Source: Zetaproteobacteria bacterium (GTDB lineage: Bacteria > Pseudomonadota > Zetaproteobacteria > Mariprofundales > J009). Taken from it: 39,065 bases of DNA. The stretch spans positions 1 to 39,065 of the forward strand of contig RFFX01000056.1 in NCBI GenBank assembly GCA_003696765.1, written 5' to 3'. A model generated the notes under the pieces. It saw nothing but the letters and a program-made list of their open reading frames with translations, did no database searches and was not told the DNA's origin. This document shows, piece after piece, positions 38,517 through 39,065 of this stretch (the first letter of the stretch is position 1; each line of letters begins with the position of its first letter). The translations under genes and the position numbers were made by a program.

Positions 38517-39065
38517 CTAGAAGCGGTAGGCGCCGGTCACCGTCACGCCCCACAATCTGGCCTTGGCATTCGTACCGAAGGCGGAGCCCAGCTTCACATC
38601 GGTCCAGTACTGCATCCACTCCGCGCCCAGCGTCAACCTCTCCTGGAGGTAGGACTCCGCGCCCACGCCGAAGCTGAAGCCGCTCTTGCTCTTGCTCTGG
38701 TTCCCTACCTTGAAGTTGACCGTGGTGCCACCGAGCATGGCGTAGAACTTCCAATCGGGCGTGGTCGGGAACTGCACCTTGCCCAGATAGGAGAACAACG
38801 AGCTGGCCTGCAGCTTGGTATTGTTTTGCGTGCCCGACGCCGTCCCTCCGATGCGGAGTTCCACGCCCAGATAGTCGCCGATATCCGTCCCCAGCTTACC
38901 GTAGCCGCCGAAGACGTTCTTCTTCAGGTTGCTGGTGCTGCTTTTGAACTCCAGACCGAACAGACCCACGCCGACGCCGGCGTAGGGGCGAATATCGTAG
39001 TCATGGTCCGCGTCGACGCGCACATCGTGGTCGCCGTCCATATCCTGCGCCATCGCGCCTGCCAC
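38517..39065 (-). CDS. outer-membrane beta-barrel protein, 5' end beyond the window
   Basis: The C-terminal roughly 180 residues are in the window; the gene continues past the right edge. The visible N-terminal VAGAMAQD looks like the tail of a signal peptide with its cleavage site, so only the start of the signal is missing. The mature chain has YAGVGVGLFGLEFKS, FGGYGKLGTDIGDYLGVEL and a final GVTVTGAYRF with the terminal Phe, the pattern of small eight-stranded OmpA-like barrels. An Asp/His-rich stretch (DMDGDHDVRVDADHDYD) follows the signal and might bind metal. Function is unknown. Confidence 0.75.
   Translation of the reverse strand: MAGAMAQDMDGDHDVRVDADHDYDIRPYAGVGVGLFGLEFKSSTSNLKKNVFGGYGKLGTDIGDYLGVELRIGGTASGTQNNTKLQASSLFSYLGKVQFPTTPDWKFYAMLGGTTVNFKVGNQSKSKSGFSFGVGAESYLQERLTLGAEWMQYWTDVKLGSAFGTNAKARLWGVTVTGAYRF

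Overview
This window is the origin-proximal region of a high-GC Gram-negative chromosome, probably an autotrophic proteobacterium. Lipid A/Kdo genes (kdtA, lpxK), lipoproteins and two outer-membrane barrels show the Gram-negative envelope. A class I phosphoribulokinase next to a CbbR-like regulator points to the Calvin cycle. A membrane-anchored cytochrome c beside a CcoN-like fragment points to cytochrome-based respiration. No 16S rRNA or other phylogenetic marker was compared, so the lineage (gamma-, zeta- or similar) is left open.

Layout. (1) 1-4 kb, minus strand: mnmG-rsmG (tRNA/rRNA modification) with a parS-like site on the mnmG start, then prk and cbbR. (2) 4.1-6.4 kb, minus strand: a small redox cluster of cytochrome c, four-helix CcoN-like protein, thioredoxin-like lipoprotein and membrane protein. 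(3) 6.5-7.3 kb, plus strand: two overlapping lipoprotein genes. (4) 7.4-23.6 kb, minus strand: a long co-directional run dnaA-dnaN-recF-gyrB-purM-PEBP-purN-pilP-like-nth-kdtA-lpxK-hybrid kinase-HD-GYP regulator, many genes joined by 4-base ATGA/GTGA overlaps. (5) 23.8-25.5 kb: a GGDEF diguanylate cyclase behind a very good sigma-54 promoter, and bioC. (6) 25.8-29.9 kb, plus strand: rpmH-rnpA-yidD-yidC-mnmE, diverging from dnaA in the classical origin arrangement. (7) 30-35 kb, minus strand: porin-glnK-amtB-glnA nitrogen cluster with sigma-54-like sites, plus an ASCH-like gene. (8) 35-39 kb: trxB, aspS, tRNA-Lys(UUU) and a partial outer-membrane protein.

The most unusual content is a dispersed structured repeat of about 150 bp, seen in eight copies (5655, 17011, 21872, 25662, 26672, 26804, 33760 and 38296). 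A full copy folds into five consecutive hairpins (called h1-h5 here). Stem sequences differ between copies but the opposite arm changes to match, as expected of a selected structure. In five copies the h1 side, which ends in a T-run, lies only 9-15 bases before the start codon of an unrelated gene (ccoN-like, purM, dnaN, rpmH, glnK), always in the same orientation. In three of these the element fills the whole gap between two genes. I do not recognise the family; it may be a mobile palindromic element, a transcription-punctuation device or a leader RNA.

Three conserved genes (nth, rnpA, mnmE) have homologous N-termini that extend upstream of every in-frame ATG/GTG/TTG. This suggests non-canonical initiation or sequence errors. 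All functional calls come from reading motifs and gene order; no database search was run.
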